Of a stretch of DNA of 64,000 nt, positions 1 to 8,372 are shown piece after piece. Positions within the stretch are counted from its first letter, which is position 1. Each line of letters starts with the position of its first letter. The stretch spans positions 186,001 to 250,000 of the forward strand of contig BMTH01000001.1 in assembly GCA_014649575.1 (NCBI GenBank), given 5' to 3'. The notes under the pieces are model-generated. The model made no database searches, was not told where the DNA came from, and worked only from the letters and a program-made list of their open reading frames with translations. Position numbers and translations under genes: made by a program. This stretch comes from Streptomyces griseoincarnatus (GTDB taxonomy: Bacteria > Actinomycetota > Actinomycetes > Streptomycetales > Streptomycetaceae).

Positions 1-2
1 TG

Positions 3-1271
3 ACGGGCAATGACGACCTGGGCACCATGTCGGCCTGGTACGTCTTCTCGTCGCTGGGTCTGTACCCGGTGACGAACGGCGGTGACTTCCTCGCCGTGTC
101 CTCCCCGCAGTTCCCCTCGGCGGAGATCCGCATCGGCGCCTACGGGAAGCTGCAGGGCGGCACCCTGACCGTGAAGGCGCCCGGGGCGAGCGACACCCGG
201 CGGTATGTGAAGCGTGCGCAGTTCGGCGGGAAGGACCTGCGCACCACCTGGCTGGACTGGGACGCGGTCGCCGAGGGCGGGCGGCTCTCCTTCGAGATGA
301 GCGACAAGCCGTCGGCGTGGGGCACCGGCAAGGGCGCCGAACCGCCGTCGGTGAACCGAGCGGCCGCCGACTCCCGCCGTCACCTCGACGCGTCGCTGCG
401 CACGTCCGCCGACGTGGTGCCCGCGTCGGACAAGGCCGAGGACGTGCGACTGCGGATGGACGTGCTGGGCCAGGCGCCGGGCTCGCTGCGGGTGACGGTG
501 GCGGCGGAGGCGCCGCGCGGGTGGACGGTGCGGACGTCCGGGCCGTTGACGCTGGCCTCGCACCGGCTGCCGGTGCAGCGGACCGCGACGGTGGACCTGC
601 GCGTGCCGGCCGGGACCGAGCCGGGCACGTACACCGTGCGGATCACGGCGGGCGCCGGCGGGGTGCGGACGGTGGAGCGGGTGGCCACGATCCAGGTGCG
701 CGAGGCCGCGCGCTGCGCCGGAGGCGGCGGTGAGCGGTGCGCCGTCGACCTCGGCACGGAGCTGAACCACGACGGGACCGCGACCGTCACGGCGTCCGCC
801 GAGGGCGACTTCGACGGCGGCGGGTGGAGCTACGACGGCGACCTGCTGCCGGCGGCGGGACCGGTGGTGTGGGGCGGCGTGACCTACCAGGCGCCCGACC
901 CGTCCGGCACGGCCGCGAACTTCGTCGAGGCGCGCGGACAGGCCCTGCTGCTGCCGACCGGTTCGTACGGCACGCTGCGACTGGTCGGCGCGTCCCACCA
1001 CGGGCCGGTGACGACGGACCTCACCGTCCACTACACCGACGGCACCACCGCCGAACTGCCGGTCACCGTCGGCGACTGGGCGGGCTCCACGCCCGCAGGC
1101 GGCTCCGTGGCGCTGGAGATGCCGCACCGGATCAAACGGGGACAGGGCGTGGACGGACCGCCGGTGCGTCTGTTCGCCGCGTCCGTCACCCTCGACCCGT
1201 CGAAGGCGGTGCGCTCGCTCGGGCTGCGGAACGACCCACGGGTGCAGATCTACGCCCTCACGCTCGGGTAG
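3..1271 (+). CDS. GH92 alpha-mannosidase family protein, C-terminal part (5' end outside window)
   Basis: The open frame runs in from the left edge. It begins with the GH92 signature GNDDLGTMSAWYVFSSLGLY, so the catalytic barrel lies mostly outside the window and about 422 residues remain. GH92 enzymes are calcium-dependent exo-mannosidases, often secreted, that trim alpha-1,2/1,3-mannosyl glycans. After the catalytic end comes a NEW3-like beta-sandwich (about residues 130-225: a long stretch ending in GTYTVRITAG). A C-terminal domain from about residue 240, with a GDFDGGGWSYDGD segment, resembles carbohydrate-binding or galactose-binding-like modules. The stop is TAG at 1269 and a strong hairpin follows. 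Family assignment is secure from the motif; the exact linkage specificity cannot be seen here. Confidence 0.9.
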   Translation, partial: TGNDDLGTMSAWYVFSSLGLYPVTNGGDFLAVSSPQFPSAEIRIGAYGKLQGGTLTVKAPGASDTRRYVKRAQFGGKDLRTTWLDWDAVAEGGRLSFEMSDKPSAWGTGKGAEPPSVNRAAADSRRHLDASLRTSADVVPASDKAEDVRLRMDVLGQAPGSLRVTVAAEAPRGWTVRTSGPLTLASHRLPVQRTATVDLRVPAGTEPGTYTVRITAGAGGVRTVERVATIQVREAARCAGGGGERCAVDLGTELNHDGTATVTASAEGDFDGGGWSYDGDLLPAAGPVVWGGVTYQAPDPSGTAANFVEARGQALLLPTGSYGTLRLVGASHHGPVTTDLTVHYTDGTTAELPVTVGDWAGSTPAGGSVALEMPHRIKRGQGVDGPPVRLFAASVTLDPSKAVRSLGLRNDPRVQIYALTLG

Positions 1272-1286
1272 CCCCCACCCGAGGCC

Positions 1287-1322
1287 GCCGGGCGTCCGTG
1301 TCCCGTGACACGGACGCCCGGC
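1287..1322 (+). terminator. Intrinsic-type terminator hairpin after the GH92 gene
   Basis: A perfect 16-bp stem (1287-1302 with 1307-1322) closes a 4-base loop 15 bases after the GH92 stop. There is no long T-run, only TTG, as is common for actinobacterial terminators. It separates the GH92 gene from the DUF427 gene, which has its own leader. Confidence 0.8.
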
Positions 1323-1426
1323 TTGTCACGTCCCGCCCGGTGTGCGCGGTAGCGTGCGGCACGAACCGAGGCGTCGTGACCTGCGGGCCCCTGGCCGCGC
1401 GGGCCAGTGAATCGAGGTGGCCGCCG

Positions 1427-2233
1427 ATGGGCGTGGAGAGCGTCCTGCATCCGAGCCTGATCGTCCCCGTGGGGCACGTCGAACCCGTGCCGCGCCGTGT
1501 GCGCGGAATGGTGGACGGGCACGTCGTGTTCGACACCCGCCGTGCCCTGTACGTGTGGGAGTGGGCCGGCTATCCGCAGTACTGCGTGCCGCGGGACGAC
1601 CTGGTCGAGGCGTCGCTGATCGACGACGACCGGACGGAGCACCTCGGCGCGGGCCCCGCGCGGCGCCACTCGCTGCGGGTGCGGGACGCCGTGCGGGAGG
1701 GTGCGGCCTGGGTGTGGCACGACGGCGCCCCGGAGGCCGTGCGGGGCACGGTCCGCTTCCGCTGGAGCGCGCTCGACGCGTGGCTGGAGGAGGACGAGCC
1801 GGTGTACGTCCATCCGCGCAGCCCGTACGCCCGCGTGGACGCGCTGCGGTCCTCCAGCCGGGTGCGGGTGGAGATCGACGGGGTGGTCCTCGCGGACGCG
1901 CCGCACTGCGTGAAGCTGTTCGAGACGGGTCTGCCGACCCGCTACTACCTGGACCGCGCCCACATCAACTGGCCGCTGCTGCGCCGCACGGACCATGTCA
2001 CCCAGTGCCCGTACAAGGGGACGACGAGCGGCTACTGGTCCTTCGACGGCGGCACCGGCCCGCACGAGGACATCCTCTGGGCGTACGACTTCCCGACCGT
2101 CCAGGCCTCCCGCATCGCGGGCCTGGCGGCGTTCTACAACGAGTACGTCGACCTGTACGTGGACGGCACGCTCCTCCCCCGCCCGACGGGCACACCGGGG
2201 GTACCGGCGCGGGCGGGCGGCAGGCGCGGCTGA
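1427..2233 (+). CDS. DUF427 domain-containing protein
   Basis: 268 residues. The C-terminal half (about residues 150-250) is a clear DUF427 domain: a VRVEIDGVVLADAP strand pair, the KLFETGLPTRYYLDR motif, then CPYKGTTSGYWS and AYDFPTVQASRIAGLAAFYNE. The N-terminal half (VRGMVDGHVVFDTRRALYVWEW) looks like a second, diverged copy, so this is a tandem DUF427 protein. The molecular function of DUF427 is unknown; it forms a small beta-barrel and is usually cytoplasmic. I chose the ATG at 1427 because GAGGTGG lies just upstream. The open frame extends further back but only as read-through opposite the preceding gene. It is a single gene, separated by a terminator from the GH92 gene. Confidence 0.85.
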   Translation: MGVESVLHPSLIVPVGHVEPVPRRVRGMVDGHVVFDTRRALYVWEWAGYPQYCVPRDDLVEASLIDDDRTEHLGAGPARRHSLRVRDAVREGAAWVWHDGAPEAVRGTVRFRWSALDAWLEEDEPVYVHPRSPYARVDALRSSSRVRVEIDGVVLADAPHCVKLFETGLPTRYYLDRAHINWPLLRRTDHVTQCPYKGTTSGYWSFDGGTGPHEDILWAYDFPTVQASRIAGLAAFYNEYVDLYVDGTLLPRPTGTPGVPARAGGRRG

Positions 2234-2286
2234 GACGGCAGCCCGTCGTCGCCCTGGCGGAGCAGCGGGAAGGCAGGGGCGACGGC

Positions 2287-4203
2287 TCAGGCGAGCGGCC
2301 GGCAGTACAGCGCCGCCGGCGTCCCGGCGGAGCCGAGACGGCCCGTCCAGGCCATCCCCGCCGCGTACTCGTCGTCCGCGCACTGGCCCTTGTGGTGGCC
2401 CCGTGCGAAGTCGCCGCCCCTGGGTGACGTGCCGCGGTTGTCGCCGCGGTCGAACCAGACCGTGCGGCCGCCCGGGGCGGTGAGGGTGCCGGGTGTGGCC
2501 TCGCGGCACAGGGCGGTCGAGACGGCGGCGCCGCGCACGCTGTAGCCGGTGAGGAAGTGACCGTCGGGACACTGGAGTTTGGTGTAGCCGGACGCCCAGT
2601 CGCGGCCGGGTGCGACGTGCCGTTCGTCCTTGACGACCACGTGTCCGCCGCCCGGTTCGTCGAGCGCGCCAGCGCGCACGTCGGTGCACAGGCCCCGGTT
2701 GCCCGTGTGGCTCAGACCCGCGAGGCGCAGTCCGTCGGGGCAGGCCGCCTTGCGGGCGCCCGGATCCCAGTCGGGCAACGCGCGCATCCGGCGTGACGCG
2801 ACGAAGTCGCCGTGGTCGGGGCCGAGCATCGCCCACTCGGTCACCGGCGGGACGTGACCGGTGCGGGCGGGGGCCTCGACGAGGCGCCGCCAGGCGTCCG
2901 ACCGCCAGTCGTCGCCGTCGTGGACGGCCATACGCCGACCGGCGGCGTCCCAGTGGAGCAGGGCCCAGCCGTTGCCACGGCGGTTCTCGTGCCATCCGAC
3001 GAGGGGCCAGTACGCGAAGTCCGCGTCGGCTGCGATCAGTTGGTCGACGAAGTTCTCGAACCAGGCGCGCGGGGCCGCACCGCTCTCCTCACGTCCGCCG
3101 ACGCCGAACTCGGAGATCCATACGGGAGCCGTGTAGTGACGGTCCGCGTCGCCGGCGACGTAGAACGCCTGGCGGTCGAGGACGTCGGAGAGTTCGGCGG
3201 GGGTGAGGTCCTGGTAGCGGGGGTCGCTGGTCTCGCCGATGCCCGTCGCGCCGGTGTGGCGGGGGCCGGTGTAGCCGTAGAAGTGGGCGGAGTAGACGAG
3301 TTTGCCCGAGTCGACGAGGGCGTGCGACAGATCGCGTACGGGTTCGAGGGTGGGACGTCCGTGCGGGAGGCCGTCGACCGGCAGGCCGGTCCAGTTGATG
3401 CCCTCGACGATGATCAGCAGGTCGGGGTTGGCCTCGGTGAGGATGCGGTCGCCGGCCCTCTGGCTCGCGGCGAACCAGTCGTGCCGGTCGCCGAGGCCCC
3501 AGTTGGGGTCGTCCCAGACGCTGCGCCGGACCTCGTTGTAGAGGTCGGCGCCCACGACGCGCGGGTTGTCGCGGTAGCGGCGGGCCATGAACAGCCAGTC
3601 GTTCTCCCAGGTCCCGGCGGACTGGCTCGCGTTCCAGCGTTCGTTGCCGTCCACGCCGCAGCACCAACGGGTGGTGTTGGTGTGGTTGTTGAGGATCACG
3701 GCGAGACCGGCGTCGGTCAGTGCGCGCACCGCGGCGTCGTACACCTCCAGCGGTGTCCTCCCCTCCAGTCGGGGGTTGGCGGTGACGGCGTCGGCGGTGA
3801 CCGGGCGGGTGTCGTGGATCATCTCGTTGGAGAAGGGCAGCCGGACGCTGTTGATCCCGATCTCCCGGAAACTCGCGACGATCTCGGCCATCGGGGCGCG
3901 GTCCAGGCCGAGCGGGACGCGGTGGGCGTTCTCACCGGCGTGGTGGTTGGCGTCGTCGTCCGCGCTGCCGCTGCCGTTCCATGTGCCGCTGGCGCCGTGC
4001 CAGTTGCCGGAGCGCAGTTTGACGCGATCGCCGTTCGCGTCGACGATCCAGCGCCCCCGCGTGCTGAGCGGAGGGGTCCAGTCGGCGGGCGCCGCAGCGG
4101 TCGCGTCGGCGCGGTCCGGTGGGCGGGCCGCCGCGGGGACGGGCACCGACAGGACCAGCAGGAGAAGGGCGGACGTGATCTTCGGTACCCAGGAACCTCG
4201 CAC
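2287..4203 (-). CDS. Secreted glycoside hydrolase family 5 (cellulase-type) with Cys-rich C-terminal repeat domain
   Basis: 638 residues from the GTG at 4203, which has a strong upstream GGAGGGAG 8 bases away; ATGs at 4236 and 4254 are in frame but lack such a site. Residues 1-26 form a signal peptide (Arg/Lys, then a Leu-rich core ending PVPAAA). The GH5 barrel spans about residues 45-440: HNNHTN-type strand, acid/base Glu224 in LYNEVRR and nucleophile Glu365 in WISEFG. It should hydrolyse beta-1,4-type glycans outside the cell. The tail (about 475-638) has three repeats, each with a Cys pair (488/506, 545/566, 608/634) and a CPDG or CADD start; I do not recognise this as a standard CBM. No operon partner. 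Confidence 0.88.
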   Translation of the reverse strand: MRGSWVPKITSALLLLVLSVPVPAAARPPDRADATAAAPADWTPPLSTRGRWIVDANGDRVKLRSGNWHGASGTWNGSGSADDDANHHAGENAHRVPLGLDRAPMAEIVASFREIGINSVRLPFSNEMIHDTRPVTADAVTANPRLEGRTPLEVYDAAVRALTDAGLAVILNNHTNTTRWCCGVDGNERWNASQSAGTWENDWLFMARRYRDNPRVVGADLYNEVRRSVWDDPNWGLGDRHDWFAASQRAGDRILTEANPDLLIIVEGINWTGLPVDGLPHGRPTLEPVRDLSHALVDSGKLVYSAHFYGYTGPRHTGATGIGETSDPRYQDLTPAELSDVLDRQAFYVAGDADRHYTAPVWISEFGVGGREESGAAPRAWFENFVDQLIAADADFAYWPLVGWHENRRGNGWALLHWDAAGRRMAVHDGDDWRSDAWRRLVEAPARTGHVPPVTEWAMLGPDHGDFVASRRMRALPDWDPGARKAACPDGLRLAGLSHTGNRGLCTDVRAGALDEPGGGHVVVKDERHVAPGRDWASGYTKLQCPDGHFLTGYSVRGAAVSTALCREATPGTLTAPGGRTVWFDRGDNRGTSPRGGDFARGHHKGQCADDEYAAGMAWTGRLGSAGTPAALYCRPLA

Positions 4204-4559
4204 TGCCGCCGCTCCCTCCACAAAGGTCACCTTCATGATGCGGTCATGACACATGGATGCGCCATACCTGGTGGGCGCCGCGCTCACCCGGGCCGGGACA
4301 GCGCCGTCATTCTCCGTACGGCCCCCGCTCCGGCCATCCGCATGCGGCATCCGGGGCACGTCCGCGCCCGACGGGCGTGTGGCGTGGCGGGCCCGTCCGG
4401 TCCCGCCCAGCATGAGGAGGTGCCCTGCCGGACGCGAGCTGAACGTGGACACCATCGACGCGGACCGCTGCGACCCGTACACGCGCTGACCGGGCTGACC
4501 GGCGCCGCGCCGGGTAGACGGCGAGCGGCAGCCGATCGTTCGGAAGGACGGACCGCACC
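4204..4559. other. 356-bp divergent intergenic region, no convincing gene
   Basis: Lies between the divergent GH5 and DUF2243 genes and must hold both promoters. In-frame ATG codons for the GH5 gene occur at 4236 and 4254. A short + frame ending at 4489 (tail ELNVDTIDADRCDPYTR) has no recognisable family and no clear ribosome binding site. I see no tRNA, strong palindrome or repeat here. Confidence 0.5.
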
Positions 4560-5051
4560 GTGAGCACCTCTGACCCGTTGGCCGGCACGCCCGCCGCACG
4601 ACGGCCCGAGCCCCGACGATCGCTGCTGGTGTGCGCGGTCATCGGGGCCGCCGTCATGGCGGCCGTGGACGAGATCGTCTTCCATCAGCTCCTGCACTGG
4701 CACCACTTCTACGACCGCTCCACGTCGGGCGTGGCCCTGGTGTCGGACGGGCTGCTGCACACGGCCGAACTGCTGGCGCTCGTCGCCGGGTTCTTCCTGT
4801 ACGCGGATCTGCGGCGGCGCCGGGCGCTGGCGCCGGGGCACGCGTGGAGCGGGGCCTTCCTGGGCGCGGGCGCCTTCCAGGTGTTCGACGGGATCGTCGA
4901 CCACAAGGTGCTGCGCGTGCACCAGGTGCGGTACGGCGTCGACGTCACGCCGTACGACTGGGCCTGGAATCTGGCGGGGCTCGCGCTGCTGGTGATCGGG
5001 GGCGTGCTGCTGTCGCGCGCCCGGCGGGCCGGGGGGCGGCGGCCTTCGTGA
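4560..5051 (+). CDS. DUF2243 family membrane protein
   Basis: 163 residues from a GTG start with GGAAGGA about 12 bases upstream. Four hydrophobic segments: about residues 20-40, 65-85, 100-115 and 135-155. Conserved polar motifs sit in the membrane regions: DEIVFHQLLHWHHFYD after the first helix, and a second His/Asp cluster, FQVFDGIVDHKVLRVHQVR. These His/Asp clusters suggest metal or haem binding but this is inference. The stop overlaps the start of the CtaG-like gene (GTGA), so the two are translationally coupled. DUF2243 next to CtaG is a recurring arrangement and hints at a role near cytochrome oxidase biogenesis. Confidence 0.85.
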   Translation: MSTSDPLAGTPAARRPEPRRSLLVCAVIGAAVMAAVDEIVFHQLLHWHHFYDRSTSGVALVSDGLLHTAELLALVAGFFLYADLRRRRALAPGHAWSGAFLGAGAFQVFDGIVDHKVLRVHQVRYGVDVTPYDWAWNLAGLALLVIGGVLLSRARRAGGRRPS

Positions 5052-5941
5052 CCGCCGGTCCGGTGGCTGCTCCCCTCACGCTCGCGTGTGTGCTCGCCGC
5101 CGTGGTGTACGCCGCGGGCGCCGCCCGGCTGCGGAGACGGGGGGACGCCTGGCCGTGGCGGCGGGACTGCGTGTTCGCCGCGGGGTGCGCGGCCGTGGTG
5201 TGGGGGCTGACCGGTCCGGTGCCGGGCGAGCCGTTCACCGCGCACGCCGGCCGTCATCTGCTGACGGCGATGGCGGGACCCGCGCTGCTCGCGGTGGCCC
5301 GGCCGCTCACGCTCGTCCTGCGGCTGCTGCCGCCGGGCCGGCCGCGCCGGGGGCTGCTCCGGGTGGCCCACTCCCCCGTCGCCGGGTGGCTGTTGTTCCC
5401 GCCGGTCGCCGCGGCCGTCGATCTCGGCGGTCTGTGGCTGCTGTACCGCACCGAGCTGTGGGCCGCCGCCCATCGGCATCCGCTCCTGGGGGGTCTGCTG
5501 GAGCTGCACATGCTGCTGGCCGGACTGCTGTTCGCGATGGCCGTCTGCCGGCTCGACCCGGTGCGCGGCCGGTGCGGTCTGCCGCTGCGGGCGGTGACAC
5601 TGCTGGCGGCGGGTGCGGCCCATGCCGTCCTGGCCAAGAGTCTGTACGTGGCGGGGCCGCCGGGGACCGCGTTCGCGGCTGCCGATCTGCGGGCCGGGGC
5701 GCAGCTCATGTACTACGGCGGGGACGCCGTGGAGGTGTTCCTCGCCCTGGTCCTCGCCGTGCAGTGGTACGCGGCGACCGGGCACGGCAGGCGGCCCGGG
5801 ACGCCGTTCCCGCGGGTGCGCACTGACCCCGCGGTCTACAGACGGACGACGATCAGCGCGATGTCGTCGCGGCCTCCGTCGGCCACGCCCAGGCGGGTGA
5901 GCAGGGTGTCGGCGAGGGGCTCCGGGTCGAGTCCGGCGTGA
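5048..5941 (+). CDS. Cytochrome c oxidase assembly protein, caa3 CtaG family
   Basis: 297 residues, very hydrophobic, with about seven membrane helices. The conserved HAGRHLLTAMAGPALLAVARP segment, the HSPVAGWLLFPP block and the ELHMLLAGLLFAMAVCRLDP motif match caa3-type CtaG, a copper-delivery/assembly protein for cytochrome oxidase. The GTG start overlaps the preceding stop by four bases, so the pair is co-translated. In-frame translation continues about 106 bases into the 3' end of the convergent phosphatase gene, adding a soluble, Arg/Ser-rich tail that is probably dispensable or marks a lost stop codon. Plasma-membrane location. Confidence 0.82.
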   Translation: MTAGPVAAPLTLACVLAAVVYAAGAARLRRRGDAWPWRRDCVFAAGCAAVVWGLTGPVPGEPFTAHAGRHLLTAMAGPALLAVARPLTLVLRLLPPGRPRRGLLRVAHSPVAGWLLFPPVAAAVDLGGLWLLYRTELWAAAHRHPLLGGLLELHMLLAGLLFAMAVCRLDPVRGRCGLPLRAVTLLAAGAAHAVLAKSLYVAGPPGTAFAAADLRAGAQLMYYGGDAVEVFLALVLAVQWYAATGHGRRPGTPFPRVRTDPAVYRRTTISAMSSRPPSATPRRVSRVSARGSGSSPA

Positions 5942-7077
5942 TGGGCCACCGCGTCGGTGAGGCGGAGCAGGCCCGCGTCGATGTCCTCGCCCCGGCGTTC
6001 GACCAGGCCGTCGGTGTAGAGCACCAGGGTGTCACCCGGGGCGTAGGAGACGGTGGCCTGCGGGCGCGGGGTCCGTTCGACGAGGACGCCCAGCGGCGGG
6101 TCGGTGGCCTGGTCGAGCAGCTCCGCCGGGCCGTCACGCCGGCCCAGCACCGGCGGGGGGTGGCCGGCGCAGGTGTAGGTGATGCGGCGGGCCCTGGTGT
6201 CCACGACGGCCTTGGCGGCGGTGGTCGCCAGCGCGCCCTCGAAGGTCTGGGCGTACCGGCTGAGGAGGTCCATCGCCGCGCCCGGTTCGTGCATGGCGCG
6301 TACGGCGGCGGACAGGGCGCTGCGCAGCATGCCCATGACGGCGGCGGCCTCCAGGCCGTGGCCGACGACGTCGCCGACCGCGACCGTGAAACTGTCGTCG
6401 CTCAGGTCGACCACGTCGTACCAGTCGCCGCACACGTTGAGGGAGCGGGTCGCCGGCATGTAGCGCACGGCGATGCCTCGGTGCGCGGCCAGGTCCGGGG
6501 CGTGCAGCATGACGTCCTGGAGGGCGAGCGCGGTGCGGCGTTCCCAGTCGTGGGCGGCGCGGAGCTTGTCGTTGGTCTCCTGGAGCTCCCGCGCCTTCGC
6601 GTACAGCTCGGCCTCCGTGACGGCCCTGGTGCGCACCCGGCCGGTCGGTGTGTCGTGGACGGGCCGGGACAGCAGGAACTCGGTCATGTCCTCGACGCGG
6701 TGCACGATCCACTCGATCTCACCGTCGGGGCCGAGGACGGGCGTGTTCACCGGCGACCACCAGCGTTCCTGGAAGGCGCCGGGGCGTCCGGGCACCGGGA
6801 GGTCGTACCGCTGCACGGCGAGCGTGTCCGGTTCCTTGGTCCGCAGGACGCGCTGGAGGGAGGCGAACAGGGTGCGGATGCCGTCGGCCGCGGGGTCCTC
6901 GGGGTTGTCCGGGTAGACGTCGAAGAGGTAGTGGCCGATCAGCTCCTCACGGGTGCGGCCGGTCACTCTGAGGTACATCTCGTTGACGTCGACGACGGTG
7001 AGGTCGGCGTCCAGCACCAGGTACGGGCTGGGCAGGACCGAGAAAAGGGCCTGGTGGTCGACCCGCGATGGGCTCAT
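5836..7077 (-). CDS. PAS domain-containing SpoIIE-type serine/threonine phosphatase
   Basis: 413 residues. An N-terminal PAS domain (about 10-130: LPSPYLVLDADLTVVDVNE, VTGRTREELIGHYLFDVYP) precedes a short coiled linker (AKARELQETNDKLRAAHDWE). The C-terminal PP2C-like SpoIIE domain follows, with GDWYDVVDL, VAVGDVVGHGLEAAAVMG, CAGHPPPVL, LVLYTDGLVE and GRDDIALIVV supplying the metal-binding Asp residues. Such proteins dephosphorylate anti-anti-sigma factors in partner-switching circuits, with the PAS domain sensing a signal. Cytoplasmic; no transmembrane segment seen. I chose ATG 7077, preceded by GGGAG, over the ATG nine codons upstream. No anti-sigma partner is adjacent. Confidence 0.9.
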   Translation of the reverse strand: MSPSRVDHQALFSVLPSPYLVLDADLTVVDVNEMYLRVTGRTREELIGHYLFDVYPDNPEDPAADGIRTLFASLQRVLRTKEPDTLAVQRYDLPVPGRPGAFQERWWSPVNTPVLGPDGEIEWIVHRVEDMTEFLLSRPVHDTPTGRVRTRAVTEAELYAKARELQETNDKLRAAHDWERRTALALQDVMLHAPDLAAHRGIAVRYMPATRSLNVCGDWYDVVDLSDDSFTVAVGDVVGHGLEAAAVMGMLRSALSAAVRAMHEPGAAMDLLSRYAQTFEGALATTAAKAVVDTRARRITYTCAGHPPPVLGRRDGPAELLDQATDPPLGVLVERTPRPQATVSYAPGDTLVLYTDGLVERRGEDIDAGLLRLTDAVAHHAGLDPEPLADTLLTRLGVADGGRDDIALIVVRL

Positions 7078-7250
7078 GTGCGGTCTCCCGTCCGGCGCCG
7101 GCACATCACCGTCAGTATGCGCCGCGAAGCCCGGATCCGTCGGGTCGCCCGACTCCGGAGGGACGCGCCGATGAGTTCGGCGGACCGGCGGAGTCCCACC
7201 CGGAGGAGGCGGCGCACCGGGCGCCGTTCCGGCCGACGGGAGCGGGCACC

Positions 7251-7877
7251 ATGAAGCTGACCACCATCACCAACGTCTCCGTCGACGGCGTCATGCAGGG
7301 CCTCGGCCTGGCGGACGAGGACCGCCGGGGCGGTTTCGAGCGCGGCGGCTGGGCCCTGCCGCTGGTCGACGAGGAGACCATGACCCGTCTCGGCGAGGTG
7401 TACGGGCGGGCCGACGCGTTCCTGTTCGGGCGCAGGACCTACGAGATCTTCGCCGCCTCGTGGGGCGCGATGGCCGGCCCGGAGGACAATCCGGTCGCCG
7501 CGCCGCTGCACGCGCGGCCCAAGTACGTCGTGTCGAAGACGCTCACCGACCCGGGCTGGGCGCACACCACCGTGCTGGCCGGCGACCCCGCCGCCGCCGT
7601 GCGGGAACTCAAGGAGCGTATGCCCGGTGAGCTCCAGGTGCACGGCAGCGGGCAGCTGGTGCGGCGGCTGGCCGCCGAGGGCCTGATCGACGAGATGCTG
7701 CTGCTGACCTATCCGGTGATCGTGGGTCAGGGCACGCGGCTGTTCCCGGCGGACGGCCCGGACGGCGCGCTCGAGCTGGTGGACTCACGGGCCACGCCGG
7801 GCGGGGTGACGTGGCAGGTCTACCGGCCCGCGGGCCGGCCGCGGTACGCCACGGAGGTGCCGCCCCGGACGTCGTGA
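7251..7877 (+). CDS. Dihydrofolate reductase-like RibD C-terminal domain protein
   Basis: 208 residues. MKLTTITNVSVDGVMQG opens the fold; FLFGRRTYEIFA, KYVVSKTL, LQVHGSGQLVRRLAAEGLIDE and YPVIVGQGTRLFP are the usual RibD_C/DHFR-like motifs that bind NADPH. Members reduce pteridine- or riboflavin-like substrates; most paralogues of this stand-alone type have no assigned substrate. GGGAG precedes the ATG by 8 bases. The gene stands alone, divergent from the phosphatase gene and convergent with a small membrane protein gene. The last 10-15 residues (ATEVPPRTS) look non-conserved. Confidence 0.88.
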   Translation: MKLTTITNVSVDGVMQGLGLADEDRRGGFERGGWALPLVDEETMTRLGEVYGRADAFLFGRRTYEIFAASWGAMAGPEDNPVAAPLHARPKYVVSKTLTDPGWAHTTVLAGDPAAAVRELKERMPGELQVHGSGQLVRRLAAEGLIDEMLLLTYPVIVGQGTRLFPADGPDGALELVDSRATPGGVTWQVYRPAGRPRYATEVPPRTS

Positions 7878-7896
7878 CCCCCTCCGGCGCGCGGGG

Positions 7897-8139
7897 TCAG
7901 AACGGCATCTTGCCGCGCGCGCGGCGGCCGGCGGAGCCGCTGCGGCCGACGGCGCGCGAGCTGGAGTGGAAAGGCTTGCTGAGGAGCCGGCCGAGCGGCC
8001 CCGGAGCCTTGGAACCGGCGCGCGAGCCGAGACCCAGGGTGCGTTGCGTCCCGTTCTGCGGGTGCCGCGACAGGCGTGGCACGAAGAAGGCGAGCAGCGC
8101 GATGACGATGCAGACGGCGATGATGCCGACGGCCATCAT
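7897..8139 (-). CDS. Small single-helix membrane protein (DUF6411-like)
   Basis: 80 residues beginning MMAVGIIAVCIVIALLAFFV, a membrane helix at the very N-terminus, followed by a basic Ser/Gly/Arg-rich tail (RLSRHPQNGTQRTLGLGSR). TGGAGG five bases before the first ATG at 8139 fixes the start. It looks like the conserved small streptomycete membrane protein annotated DUF6411, with the tail in the cytoplasm by the positive-inside rule. Function unknown. Convergent with the RibD_C gene. Confidence 0.72.
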   Translation of the reverse strand: MMAVGIIAVCIVIALLAFFVPRLSRHPQNGTQRTLGLGSRAGSKAPGPLGRLLSKPFHSSSRAVGRSGSAGRRARGKMPF

Positions 8140-8372
8140 GAGGTCCTCCAGAGTGTCGCGATGGGGCGGTGAGCCGCGGACCGGCGGTCCGTGCGACCTC
8201 TCGTTCCCGCTCCCGACGCGAACACGCTTCCGCATCCGTACCTGCTGCCGGGTCTTCGTCTCAGGCTTCACAGCGGCACCGTGATCCCCATGTGATCAAC
8301 GACGCGTAAGGTCCCTCCCCGCCACGGTCGGTCGTGGCGCGGGGAACGAGGACGGGGCACGGGGGGCGGGAC

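Noticed and set aside
737..1426. Long upstream extension of the DUF427 frame
   Set aside because: It lies antiphase to the GH92 gene, has Arg-rich shadow composition, and the conserved protein starts at ATG 1427 with a good ribosome binding site.
1250..2995. Very long minus-strand frame opposite the DUF427 gene
   Set aside because: Arg/Pro/Gly-rich shadow typical of the antisense frame of a high-GC gene; no family motif.
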